NCBI GenBank assembly: GCA_017630405.1
Contig: JAGBVH010000007.1
Coordinates: 70,506 to 120,277 of the forward strand
Length of the DNA stretch: 49,772 nt
DNA from: Alphaproteobacteria bacterium
Lineage (GTDB): Bacteria; Pseudomonadota; Alphaproteobacteria; Rs-D84
Direction: 5' to 3'
Shown here in pieces: positions 33,622 to 41,051 of this stretch (position 1 is the stretch's first letter; every line of letters begins with the position of its first letter). Both the position numbers and the translations under genes were made by a program. Under the pieces are notes generated by a model. The model was given only the letters and a program-made list of their open reading frames with translations, did not search any database and had not been told where the DNA came from.

Positions 33622-34314
33622 ATGCAAAAGAACAAAAAATCTGCAACAAAGAAAACACAAAGCAAAAAGCCTTCTTTGCTGAAACGCATTTGGAATATTA
33701 TCTGTTGGCCTTTTCGTAAAATCGCAAACTTGTGTCGCCGTATTTGGAACTGGATTTGCAAAATTAATATCATTGGTCTGACAAATCTGACTTTGTTGTT
33801 GGCAATTATTATCTTGTTCTGTATGTTGATTATTGATGTGACGGATTGTTTCGCAACTTCTGGCAATAAATCCAATGATATTCCTTGTGCCGAAAAAAAT
33901 CTTAAACGCCGTGTAGTTCCACGCGCTGTGTTGCCAATCAAACAAAATCCAAACAAAAACAAAGTCCAATCCGTAAGTGTTGTACCTGTAAATAAAGTCG
34001 AAATTACTGAAGCAAAAAAACAAATCGCAGAACATAACAACAAATTCTATGGAGATATAATTGTTGACAATCGTGGTGCCGCTCATTTGATTAAAAACGG
34101 TGCAACAATTAACGGCAACTTGTTCCTGCAAAATATGCGCAAGTATGTATTACCATGCGACATTCGTGTTAATGGAAATGTATTTGTTCGCGATGTAAAT
34201 CAAATGCAATTCTGTGGCGATTTTGTTATCACAGGTAACATCTATGTCAGCCCGCGTTCTTCGTTTGGTCCTGTACCAGGGACAGCCAGACTTGGCGGAC
34301 AAGTTATTTTATAA
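33622..34314 (+). CDS. membrane protein with bactofilin-like beta repeats
   Basis: 230 residues, not recognised. The N-terminal 45 residues are strongly basic and Trp-rich (amphipathic helices), followed by a membrane span at about 48-73. The C-terminal 90 residues repeat short strands of the type I-N-G-N-L-F-L, V-N-G-N-V-F-V and I-T-G-N-I-Y-V, spaced about 20-25 residues apart. This spacing resembles the beta-helix of bactofilins, which build cytoskeletal or envelope filaments. The similarity is by pattern only. It follows the YcgN-like gene by 25 bases with a Shine-Dalgarno site, so they may be co-transcribed. Confidence 0.72.
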   Translation: MQKNKKSATKKTQSKKPSLLKRIWNIICWPFRKIANLCRRIWNWICKINIIGLTNLTLLLAIIILFCMLIIDVTDCFATSGNKSNDIPCAEKNLKRRVVPRAVLPIKQNPNKNKVQSVSVVPVNKVEITEAKKQIAEHNNKFYGDIIVDNRGAAHLIKNGATINGNLFLQNMRKYVLPCDIRVNGNVFVRDVNQMQFCGDFVITGNIYVSPRSSFGPVPGTARLGGQVIL

Positions 34315-34319
34315 CATCC

Positions 34320-34347
34320 AAAGGTCGCAAATAACGCGACCTTTTTT
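34320..34347 (+). terminator. intrinsic terminator
   Basis: Stem AAAGGTCGC/GCGACCTTT with a 7-base loop and a T-run. Confidence 0.8.
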
Positions 34348-34368
34348 AATGGCTTTTTTGTAAATGTA

Positions 34369-34377
34369 TGGTATAAT
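34369..34377 (+). promoter_or_regulatory. extended -10 promoter element
   Basis: TGGTATAAT with the -10 box at 34372-34377, 27 bases before the ATG at 34405. Confidence 0.6.
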
Positions 34378-34404
34378 TATTCCGTCCAAACAAAGGAAGA
34401 GAAA

Positions 34405-34650
34405 ATGAACTTTTTTGAAAAACTGTTGGCAGTATTGTCAAAAAATCTGGGATACTCTTTGGTATTAGCAGTCGCTTTGCTGCTGTTCGCAATTTTTTCT
34501 GATGGATTGGTTGCGGGTCTGATTACAGCAGTATCGGCTTTGCTGGTATATACATGTGTTGAAGCACTGTACAAAGAATATAAAAAATTGCCGGCTGCAA
34601 AGGCTGCGCCTGCTAAAAAAACATCTGCCAAGAAAAAGGCAAAAAAATAA
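34405..34650 (+). CDS. small membrane protein with Lys/Ala-rich tail
   Basis: 81 residues. Two close hydrophobic stretches (about residues 17-30 and 36-50) form one or two membrane spans. The last 20 residues are Lys, Ala and Pro (A-A-P-A-K-K-T-S-A-K-K-K-A-K-K), like histone H1-type tails. The tail would face the cytoplasm by the positive-inside rule and could touch DNA, RNA or anionic lipids; this is inference. GAGA-type site before the ATG; own promoter and terminator. Not recognised. Confidence 0.7.
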   Translation: MNFFEKLLAVLSKNLGYSLVLAVALLLFAIFSDGLVAGLITAVSALLVYTCVEALYKEYKKLPAAKAAPAKKTSAKKKAKK

Positions 34651-34676
34651 AAAACCGCCGTTTGGCGGTTTTTTAT
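34651..34676. terminator. bidirectional terminator
   Basis: Stem AAAACCGCC/GGCGGTTTT with loop GTTT between convergent genes; it overlaps the comM stop. Confidence 0.85.
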
Positions 34677-36199
34677 TTGTTATTCACACCATACTTTCCA
34701 CGATTTATTGGTCGATAGGATAATGCCTCGGCCAAATCTGACATTTCTATATTTTCTGCACCACGCAAATCCGCAATTGTTCGCGCCAGTCGCTTAATGC
34801 GATTATAGCCACGCGCAGACATTCCCATCTTTTCGGCAGCCGTATTTAAAAACGCCGTCAATTCATCAGAAAGTTTGGCATAGTTTTCCAGTGCCGCGCC
34901 ATCAAGGGTAGCGTTTACATGTCCCTGACGCGCAATTTGGCGATTACGGGCAGCAACAACACGCGCACGAATTTCAGCACTGGTTTCACGCGGCGTACCG
35001 TCATCTTTGTTCATATCCCAAGGATTAACCGCATCCACATCGACATGTAAATCAATTCTGTCCAGTAATGGACCTGATATTTTATTCTGGTACGCTTCGG
35101 CACAGCGTGGCGCGCGAGAACAAGACATGGCCGCATTTCCTAAATGCCCGCATGGGCACGGGTTCATAGCGGCAATTAACTGAAAACGCGCAGGATATGT
35201 TGCATTACGACGCGCACGCGATATCAATATGCGCCCCGATTCCATGGGCTGGCGCAAAATTTCCAGTGTTGCGCGATTAAATTCTGGTAATTCGTCCAAA
35301 AATAGCACCCCGTTATGTGCCAAGGATATCTCGCCTGGGCGCGCATCCGAACCACCGCCTGCCAGCGCAACAGGACTGGATGTATGATGAACACTGCGGA
35401 ACGGACGCGATGATACCAATCCCTGATTCCCAAGCTGTCCCGCAATCGAATAAATGGTTGAGGTTTCCAATATCTCTTCTGCGGTCATTTCTGGCATAAT
35501 TGTTGGCAGGCGTGATGCCAGCATAGTCTTGCCCGATCCAGGGGGACCGACCATCAGCATCGCATGACCGCCCGCCGCAGCAATTTCCAGCGCGCGCTTG
35601 GCCGCAGATTGACCGCGAACCTCGGCCATATCAACTGTGGTATTTAAAACTGTATTTGGCGCAATCAATTCTGGGGCAGATAGTGTCTGGGTACCCTTGA
35701 AATGATTTATTAACTGCAAAACATGAAATGGTGCCAAGATATTATCATGACCGGCCCAGCGAGCCTCGACCCCTTGGTCGCCAGAACAAATTATCCCAAG
35801 TCCATGATTCTTGGCCCAGACACTGGCCGGTAAAACAGCATCTGTTTTCACAATCGCGCCATTAAGCCCTACTTCGCCCAGAATCATATATTTGGACAAT
35901 TCTTCTTCGGGCAAAACACCAATCGCACACAATATTCCGCACAATATCGGCAGATCAAAATGAGAACCACTTTTTTCAACATCAGCCGGCGATAAGTTTA
36001 CCGTCAGTCGTTTTGGTGGCAGAGATAAATTCAATGCCCCAAGCACATTGCGAATACGCTCTGCGGATTCTTTGACCGCCCTGTCCGCCAATCCAATAAT
36101 GTTAAATTCAGGCTTGGAAAGACCAGATGACAGTTGAACCTGAACATCTATGGGTGTGGCTTCCATACCATTAAAGATAATTGAGTTCAAAGATATCAT
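34673..36199 (-). CDS. comM: YifB/ComM-family Mg-chelatase-like AAA ATPase
   Basis: 508 residues. An N-terminal Lon-protease-like fold domain (about 1-170) with P-E-F-N-I-I-G-L-A-D-R-A-V-K-E-S, then a Mg-chelatase-type AAA+ domain: Walker A G-P-P-G-S-G-K-T near 217-224, Walker B L-F-L-D-E-L-P-E-F, and a C-terminal helical domain. A zinc-type C-P-C-G-H segment is present. ComM is a hexameric helicase that promotes branch migration during natural transformation and recombination; a competence role is not shown here. The start at 36199 fits the family N-terminus and lies 9 bases from a -10 box, so the mRNA is probably leaderless. Confidence 0.93.
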   Translation of the reverse strand: MISLNSIIFNGMEATPIDVQVQLSSGLSKPEFNIIGLADRAVKESAERIRNVLGALNLSLPPKRLTVNLSPADVEKSGSHFDLPILCGILCAIGVLPEEELSKYMILGEVGLNGAIVKTDAVLPASVWAKNHGLGIICSGDQGVEARWAGHDNILAPFHVLQLINHFKGTQTLSAPELIAPNTVLNTTVDMAEVRGQSAAKRALEIAAAGGHAMLMVGPPGSGKTMLASRLPTIMPEMTAEEILETSTIYSIAGQLGNQGLVSSRPFRSVHHTSSPVALAGGGSDARPGEISLAHNGVLFLDELPEFNRATLEILRQPMESGRILISRARRNATYPARFQLIAAMNPCPCGHLGNAAMSCSRAPRCAEAYQNKISGPLLDRIDLHVDVDAVNPWDMNKDDGTPRETSAEIRARVVAARNRQIARQGHVNATLDGAALENYAKLSDELTAFLNTAAEKMGMSARGYNRIKRLARTIADLRGAENIEMSDLAEALSYRPINRGKYGVNNK

Positions 36200-36208
36200 A
36201 ATATTCGC

Positions 36209-36247
36209 ATATTAGAACTTGAATTGATTTTGCGCAAGTTCTAATAT
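36209..36247. promoter_or_regulatory. symmetric divergent promoter in a 13-bp inverted repeat
   Basis: ATATTAGAACTTG (36209-36221) and its exact reverse complement (36235-36247) are separated by 13 bases. Leftward: TTGCGC (36237-36232), 17 bp, TAATAT (36214-36209) for comM. Rightward: TTGAAT (36219-36224), 17 bp, TAATAT (36242-36247) for lepB. Confidence 0.65.
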
Positions 36248-36273
36248 AGCAGTTGAGAAAAAAGGATTTATAT

Positions 36274-37152
36274 ATGCCAGCCAAGAACAAAAACATTGCA
36301 CGCGAGTGGTTTAACACAATATTTTATGGCGCATTGATTGCCATTACTTTCCGCAGTTTACTGCTTGAACCGTTCAATATACCATCGGGCTCTATGATAC
36401 CATCACTGCATGTCGGCGACCATATCTTCGTGACCAAGTGGTCATATGGATATTCAAGATATTCGTTCCCCTTTGGTTCTTGGAAATTATGGGACGGACG
36501 CTTCTGGGCCACAGAACCAGAGGTCGGAGATGTTGTCGTATTCCGTAACCCAATCAATGAATCACAAGACTTTGTTAAACGACTGATTGGAAAGCCAGGC
36601 GACAAGATTCAGATGATAAACGGCCGTCTGCATATCAATGATGTTCAGGTGCCACGCGAAAATCCGCGCCCGTATATCGTAGCGATGCTGCCAAAATCTA
36701 TGCGCAGCGTTGGATATTACAAAGATAATATGTCAATCAAGGGCAATAAAATCTGGATTGATAACCAGCCTGCACCGTTTAACTATACAATCGAATATAA
36801 AAATGATGATTTTTGCCATATGTATAATGGTGCATGCGGCGTATTCAAAGCAATTGAATATACAGAAACACTGCCAAACGGTGTACAGCACAGCATTATT
36901 GAAATGAGTGACGAAGCCCCATATGATGACACGCCTGTGTTTACGGTACCAGAAAATCATTTCTTTTTCATAGGCGACAATCGCGACAACAGTGGTGACA
37001 GTCGCGCGAATATCGGGTTTGTGCCACGCGATAATGTCTTGGGCAAAGTATGGTTTATTTGGTATTCACATAACTATTATGCGCCATTATTGGCATTATG
37101 GACATGGCCAAGCAAATTGCGCTGGGACAGATTTGGAATGGGTGTAAATTAA
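36274..37152 (+). CDS. lepB: signal peptidase I
   Basis: 292 residues from the ATG at 36274, which has AAAGGA upstream; a TTG at 36253 is rejected. One membrane span (about residues 12-30) leads to the periplasmic peptidase domain. The Ser-Lys dyad is S40 (P-S-G-S-M) and K102 (F-V-K-R-L-I-G). The family signature G-D-N-R-D-N-S-G-D-S-R is near 247. It cuts signal peptides from exported proteins. The insert at about 125-215 is longer than in many family members. First gene of the lepB-rnc-secG cluster; rnc starts 1 base after its stop. Confidence 0.95.
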   Translation: MPAKNKNIAREWFNTIFYGALIAITFRSLLLEPFNIPSGSMIPSLHVGDHIFVTKWSYGYSRYSFPFGSWKLWDGRFWATEPEVGDVVVFRNPINESQDFVKRLIGKPGDKIQMINGRLHINDVQVPRENPRPYIVAMLPKSMRSVGYYKDNMSIKGNKIWIDNQPAPFNYTIEYKNDDFCHMYNGACGVFKAIEYTETLPNGVQHSIIEMSDEAPYDDTPVFTVPENHFFFIGDNRDNSGDSRANIGFVPRDNVLGKVWFIWYSHNYYAPLLALWTWPSKLRWDRFGMGVN

Positions 37153-37153
37153 A

Positions 37154-37786
37154 ATGAAAATACTTAACTATGACTTTCAAGATGAATCATTGTTGGAACT
37201 GGCGCTGACACAAAGTGGCGTTAATTCCGCAAACAATAATGAGCGACTGGAATTTATTGGGGATCGCGTGCTGGGACTTAGTGTGGCGGAATTGTTGTAC
37301 ACAATGTACCCCGACGAATCCGAAGGCGAACTGGCGCGCAGACATGCGATGCTGGTATCGACCGAAACCTTGGGTAATGTTGCGCGCAGCCTTAATCTGG
37401 ACAAACATGTGCGTCATGGTCATATGACCGCGGGACGAATCCAGCATGTGTTGGCCAATGCGATGGAAGCTATATTTGGCGCAATATTTCTGGATGGCGG
37501 ATTTGATGCTGCGCGTGCAGTTATCGTTGAAATTTGGCAGGAACTGGCCGCAGCAGATTTAACCGCACCAAAGGACCCAAAAACCGCGCTGCAGGAATTT
37601 GTTCAGAAAAACGATAATGGCAATTTGCCTGTCTATGAATATCTGGATGCAACGGGTGCATCACACAACCCCGTATTTAATGTTCAGGTCAGCGCAATGG
37701 GCAAAACCGCCACAGGCACCGGCACATCAAAAAAATCGGCCAGCATTGCTGCTGCTGAAGAATTGCTAAAAATCCTTGCAATTTAG
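37154..37786 (+). CDS. rnc: ribonuclease III
   Basis: 210 residues. It cleaves double-stranded RNA in rRNA and mRNA processing. The catalytic signature is N-E-R-L-E-F-I-G-D-R-V-L-G-L at about residues 28-41, and the second acidic motif is N-A-M-E-A-I-F-G-A-I-F-L-D-G-G near 99-113. The double-stranded RNA-binding domain occupies about 140-210 (D-P-K-T-A-L-Q-E-F...K-K-S-A-S-I-A-A-A-E-E-L-L). The pairing with lepB is a conserved gene order and supports both calls. No ribosome binding site separates them, so translation is probably coupled. Confidence 0.96.
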   Translation: MKILNYDFQDESLLELALTQSGVNSANNNERLEFIGDRVLGLSVAELLYTMYPDESEGELARRHAMLVSTETLGNVARSLNLDKHVRHGHMTAGRIQHVLANAMEAIFGAIFLDGGFDAARAVIVEIWQELAAADLTAPKDPKTALQEFVQKNDNGNLPVYEYLDATGASHNPVFNVQVSAMGKTATGTGTSKKSASIAAAEELLKILAI

Positions 37787-37831
37787 GCTTTTGGCATATA
37801 AAATCGACACATAAAAGATAAAGGGCGAAAA

Positions 37832-38167
37832 ATGTTTTCAATTTTATTAACTTTGTTAATCATCGTTGCAGTATGTATGATTGGTTTAATTCTGTTACAG
37901 AAATCCGAAGGAACTGGCATGTCTGGCTCGACAGCGGCATCTATGCTGGGGGGCGCATTGACTGGGGCCGCTGCGGGGAACTTTTTGACCAAAGCGACCG
38001 CATGGTTGGCGACAATATTCTTTGTTCTGTGTGCAGCGTTAGCGTTGGTTTCAGCAAAAATGTATCCAACAGCACAGCAAAGTGAACTGCGTCAGGAAAT
38101 CGCTTTACAGGAAAGCGCCGCGCCAAAGGCGGTTGAACCTGTGACACAAACAGAAGAAGCAAAATAA
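37832..38167 (+). CDS. secG: protein translocase subunit SecG
   Basis: 111 residues. Two membrane spans at about 2-21 and 54-76 flank a Gly-, Ser- and Ala-rich loop (L-L-Q-K-S-E-G-T-G, then M-L-G-G-A-L-T-G), as in SecG. It assists the SecYEG channel. A low-complexity Glu/Gln/Ala tail follows, as often seen in alphaproteobacterial SecG. It lies 45 bases after rnc. Confidence 0.92.
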   Translation: MFSILLTLLIIVAVCMIGLILLQKSEGTGMSGSTAASMLGGALTGAAAGNFLTKATAWLATIFFVLCAALALVSAKMYPTAQQSELRQEIALQESAAPKAVEPVTQTEEAK

Positions 38168-38193
38168 AAAACCGCCAAATGGCGGTTTTTTTT
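38167..38193. terminator. bidirectional terminator
   Basis: Stem AAAAACCGCC/GGCGGTTTTT with loop AAAT between secG and the convergent barrel gene. Confidence 0.85.
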
Positions 38194-38197
38194 ATCC

Positions 38198-39178
38198 CTA
38201 GAACTCGAATCTTAGCCCAAGCATAATGTTCGCATATATCACATTTTCCGCCGCAAAAAATTCACGATGACGAGTATCGTCTGAATTGCTTAAACCCCAT
38301 TTAATCTTGGGCAGGTATGCAACACGCGCACCAAAGTCCATAAACATATTTTCTGATATACCATACGAAACACCCAGCGACAACAATCCTGCTACATTGG
38401 ATGTGCGGCGTTCAGACTTATAGAACTGGGCCACGCGCGCACCATCGGTTGTTTCAACAATTTCACCGTACTGTAATAGTTCTTCCTGGTATGCGATATC
38501 GCCAAAAGGATCCGACAAGTTCAATATGGTTTTTGTATCAGCATACCCAATACCAAAACCGATGTATGGAATCGCTGTACGTGTAGGTTTGTACAACCCA
38601 TCAAAGAAGTCATAAAATGCCATAACACTGATGATATCTGTAGATACCTGAGAATTTACAGAAGCACTTTCGACCGTTGCGATAACACCAGATATTTCGC
38701 CACCCTGTAATTCCAAATCACCTTCGAACATTGGGGACGAGTTATAATCACTTTCTGATATATGATCCCAGCCCGCTTCGATACGCCACTGTGGTCGATT
38801 TGGGATTGTCCAACCAATGCTGGCACCAGCTGCAAATGAAAAGCTTTCCAAATCCTTGGTAGCTGGAACATCCGCCAATTCGCCATAGCCCGCATACAGC
38901 CAGCCATCACAATTTCCAGTCACCTGACAATAGGCAGATGTCGCGACCTGAGACTCGTCAGGGCTGATATAATAACCAGTGACGATGGCGCCAACCTCGT
39001 TCTTGATACTGCCCATTCCAAATGCCGCACCACCGCGCGCTGATATGGTGAAACGCATACCATCATCTTCGTACCAGCCGTCGCCGATATAAGTGCCAGG
39101 GTATTGCCAGTCCGCCATCGCAGGCGCAACAGCCAGACATGATAATACAGGTAAAATACTGATAATTCTTTTTCTCAT
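38198..39178 (-). CDS. outer membrane beta-barrel protein
   Basis: 326 residues from the ATG at 39178, which starts a signal peptide with a cut after A-P-A-M-A; longer in-frame starts lie beyond the promoter. The mature protein alternates amphipathic strands and ends with L-G-L-R-F-E-F, a typical C-terminal barrel signal read by the Bam complex. The plan resembles the P44/Msp2-type surface antigens of alphaproteobacteria, but identity is not certain. Likely a surface-exposed porin or antigen. A -10 box ends 7 bases before the ATG, so the mRNA is probably leaderless. Confidence 0.88.
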   Translation of the reverse strand: MRKRIISILPVLSCLAVAPAMADWQYPGTYIGDGWYEDDGMRFTISARGGAAFGMGSIKNEVGAIVTGYYISPDESQVATSAYCQVTGNCDGWLYAGYGELADVPATKDLESFSFAAGASIGWTIPNRPQWRIEAGWDHISESDYNSSPMFEGDLELQGGEISGVIATVESASVNSQVSTDIISVMAFYDFFDGLYKPTRTAIPYIGFGIGYADTKTILNLSDPFGDIAYQEELLQYGEIVETTDGARVAQFYKSERRTSNVAGLLSLGVSYGISENMFMDFGARVAYLPKIKWGLSNSDDTRHREFFAAENVIYANIMLGLRFEF

Positions 39179-39185
39179 GCCTATT

Positions 39186-39194
39186 ATTATATCA
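39186..39194 (-). promoter_or_regulatory. extended -10 promoter, leaderless arrangement
   Basis: Minus-strand TGATATAAT (-10 at 39191-39186), 7 bases before the barrel gene's ATG. The surrounding 14-mer also occurs near 3430 and 9275. Confidence 0.65.
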
Positions 39195-39214
39195 TAAATC
39201 GAGGCATAATAAAA

Positions 39215-39240
39215 ACAAAAAATCCCCACACTTGTGGGGA
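39215..39240 (-). terminator. terminator of the PBP1A-ABC operon
   Basis: Stem with core TCCCCAC/GTGGGGA (39223-39240) and a U-tract on the minus strand, 9 bases after the ABC exporter stop. Confidence 0.8.
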
Positions 39241-39248
39241 CAATGTCA

Positions 39249-41033
39249 CTATTTGATAAATCCACCGGACTGCATTTTCCACAGACGCGCATATTCACCG
39301 CGTTTTCGCAACAAAGCAGTATGCGTACCCTGCTCTATTACATGGCCGTCTTTTAGGACAACAATCCTGTCCATATTGCGCAAAGTGGACAAGCGATGCG
39401 CAATCGCAACCGTTGTGCGACCGGCTGCCAATTCATCAAATGAACTTTGAATACAGACTTCGGTTTCACTATCAAGGGCCGATGTAGCCTCGTCCAGAAT
39501 CAGGATTGGTGCATCCTTTAGAAAAGCACGCGCGATTGCTATACGCTGACGCTGGCCACCTGACAATTTAATACCGCGGTCACCAACCATTGAATCATAC
39601 TTTTTGTCTGCGTTCATAATAAACTCGTGCGCCATCGCGCGTTTGGCCGCGCCCTGAATTTCACGCAGAGTCGCATTCGGACGACCATATTCAATATTTT
39701 CACGCAAAGTGCGGTTGAACATTGTTGGTTCCTGTGGAATAAAGGCGATACTTTCGCGCAAAGAATCCTGTGATACATCGCGAATATTCTGGCCATCGAT
39801 TAGGATTTCGCCATGTACCGGGTCGTAAAATCGCATCAGTAAATTTACCAGCGTTGTTTTACCGGCACCAGACGGCCCAACCAGTCCGACACGCTCGCCA
39901 CACTTGATTTTAAGATTAAAGTTTCGCAGAACCCATTTTCGCTTGTACTTGAACGAAACATTACGGAATTCTATTTCACCACATCTTACCCGAAGCGCAG
40001 GCGCATTTGGCGCGTCTGCAACATCCAGTGGAACGACTAATTCGTTATACGCCTTGGATGCAGAACCAACAATATCGCTGATATTTGGAATCTGGTTCAC
40101 AATTTGACCAATGGTTCCCATAACTGTAAAGAACACAGAATTTGTGAACACTATTTCCGCAACGGTAATTTGGCCACGCATATACAGCCAGACACATAAA
40201 AACAGTGTTAAACCATAGCATATATCCCAGATTAACATTGGTACAGCCCAAAACCAACGCTGAACGAAAATGGCATGAATTCGCGCACGGACACTTTTTT
40301 CGCGAATAGGTGCCAAATATGCCTTTTCACGTGCCGCACCCGCAAACAACTTTACAACCGAAAAATTAGACAAACTGTCCACATTACGGCCCGACAATTC
40401 GCTGGCCGCACCACTGGCGTTTTTATTGGCACGATTCATAGGCTTGGCCATGCGCCAACTGTATATCGCACGAAATAAAAACACGACCACGAAAATTACC
40501 GCCACATAACGATTTATCGAAAAGATCAAGCCCATGTTGATTATGACAACCGCTAACAGTGCTACAATACGCCAAAATTCTTCGACCGCGCGAAACCCGT
40601 CTGCAACATAGGCTATCTGGGTATGAACCTTGCCCGCCATACGTCCCGACCAAAACGACATTGACTGAGAGTGCACATAATCATTTAAAACAATTTGGGC
40701 GCGATTCTTGATGCGCGGAATCCAGCGTCCTGAAAACATTGTTCGAAATAACATGCTGGTATCTATCAATAACAACAGACCTACAATCAAAATGATTGTT
40801 GGTGTTGCATGCTCAATAAAGGTCATACCATCTGGCATTGGATTTTCAAACAATGCGATAAACCAACGCTGAAAATTCGGAAACAGCACGCCATCCATCG
40901 CAACAAGAAAATATAAAATCGCCCACGCAATCAATGCGCCCCAAGAACCAGGGACCGCATGCTTGAAGTAAAAGCGCCATAACGATTTTGGCAACGGCTG
41001 ATTTTTATTCACTTTTTTAGTGCTTTTTGCCAT
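39249..41033 (-). CDS. ABC-type exporter, fused membrane and ATPase domains
   Basis: 594 residues. About six spans (residues 30-310) precede one ATPase domain: Walker A G-P-S-G-A-G-K-T-T near 397-405, signature L-S-G-G-Q-R-Q-R near 500, Walker B I-L-I-L-D-E-A-T and the H-loop I-A-H-R-L-S-T. A homodimeric exporter in the inner membrane. The substrate is unknown; lipids or peptides are usual for this type. It starts 18 bases after the PBP1A-like gene with AAGGAC upstream, so a link to cell-wall synthesis is possible but unproven. Confidence 0.9.
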   Translation of the reverse strand: MAKSTKKVNKNQPLPKSLWRFYFKHAVPGSWGALIAWAILYFLVAMDGVLFPNFQRWFIALFENPMPDGMTFIEHATPTIILIVGLLLLIDTSMLFRTMFSGRWIPRIKNRAQIVLNDYVHSQSMSFWSGRMAGKVHTQIAYVADGFRAVEEFWRIVALLAVVIINMGLIFSINRYVAVIFVVVFLFRAIYSWRMAKPMNRANKNASGAASELSGRNVDSLSNFSVVKLFAGAAREKAYLAPIREKSVRARIHAIFVQRWFWAVPMLIWDICYGLTLFLCVWLYMRGQITVAEIVFTNSVFFTVMGTIGQIVNQIPNISDIVGSASKAYNELVVPLDVADAPNAPALRVRCGEIEFRNVSFKYKRKWVLRNFNLKIKCGERVGLVGPSGAGKTTLVNLLMRFYDPVHGEILIDGQNIRDVSQDSLRESIAFIPQEPTMFNRTLRENIEYGRPNATLREIQGAAKRAMAHEFIMNADKKYDSMVGDRGIKLSGGQRQRIAIARAFLKDAPILILDEATSALDSETEVCIQSSFDELAAGRTTVAIAHRLSTLRNMDRIVVLKDGHVIEQGTHTALLRKRGEYARLWKMQSGGFIK

Positions 41034-41051
41034 AGGTTTGTCCTTTTTCTA

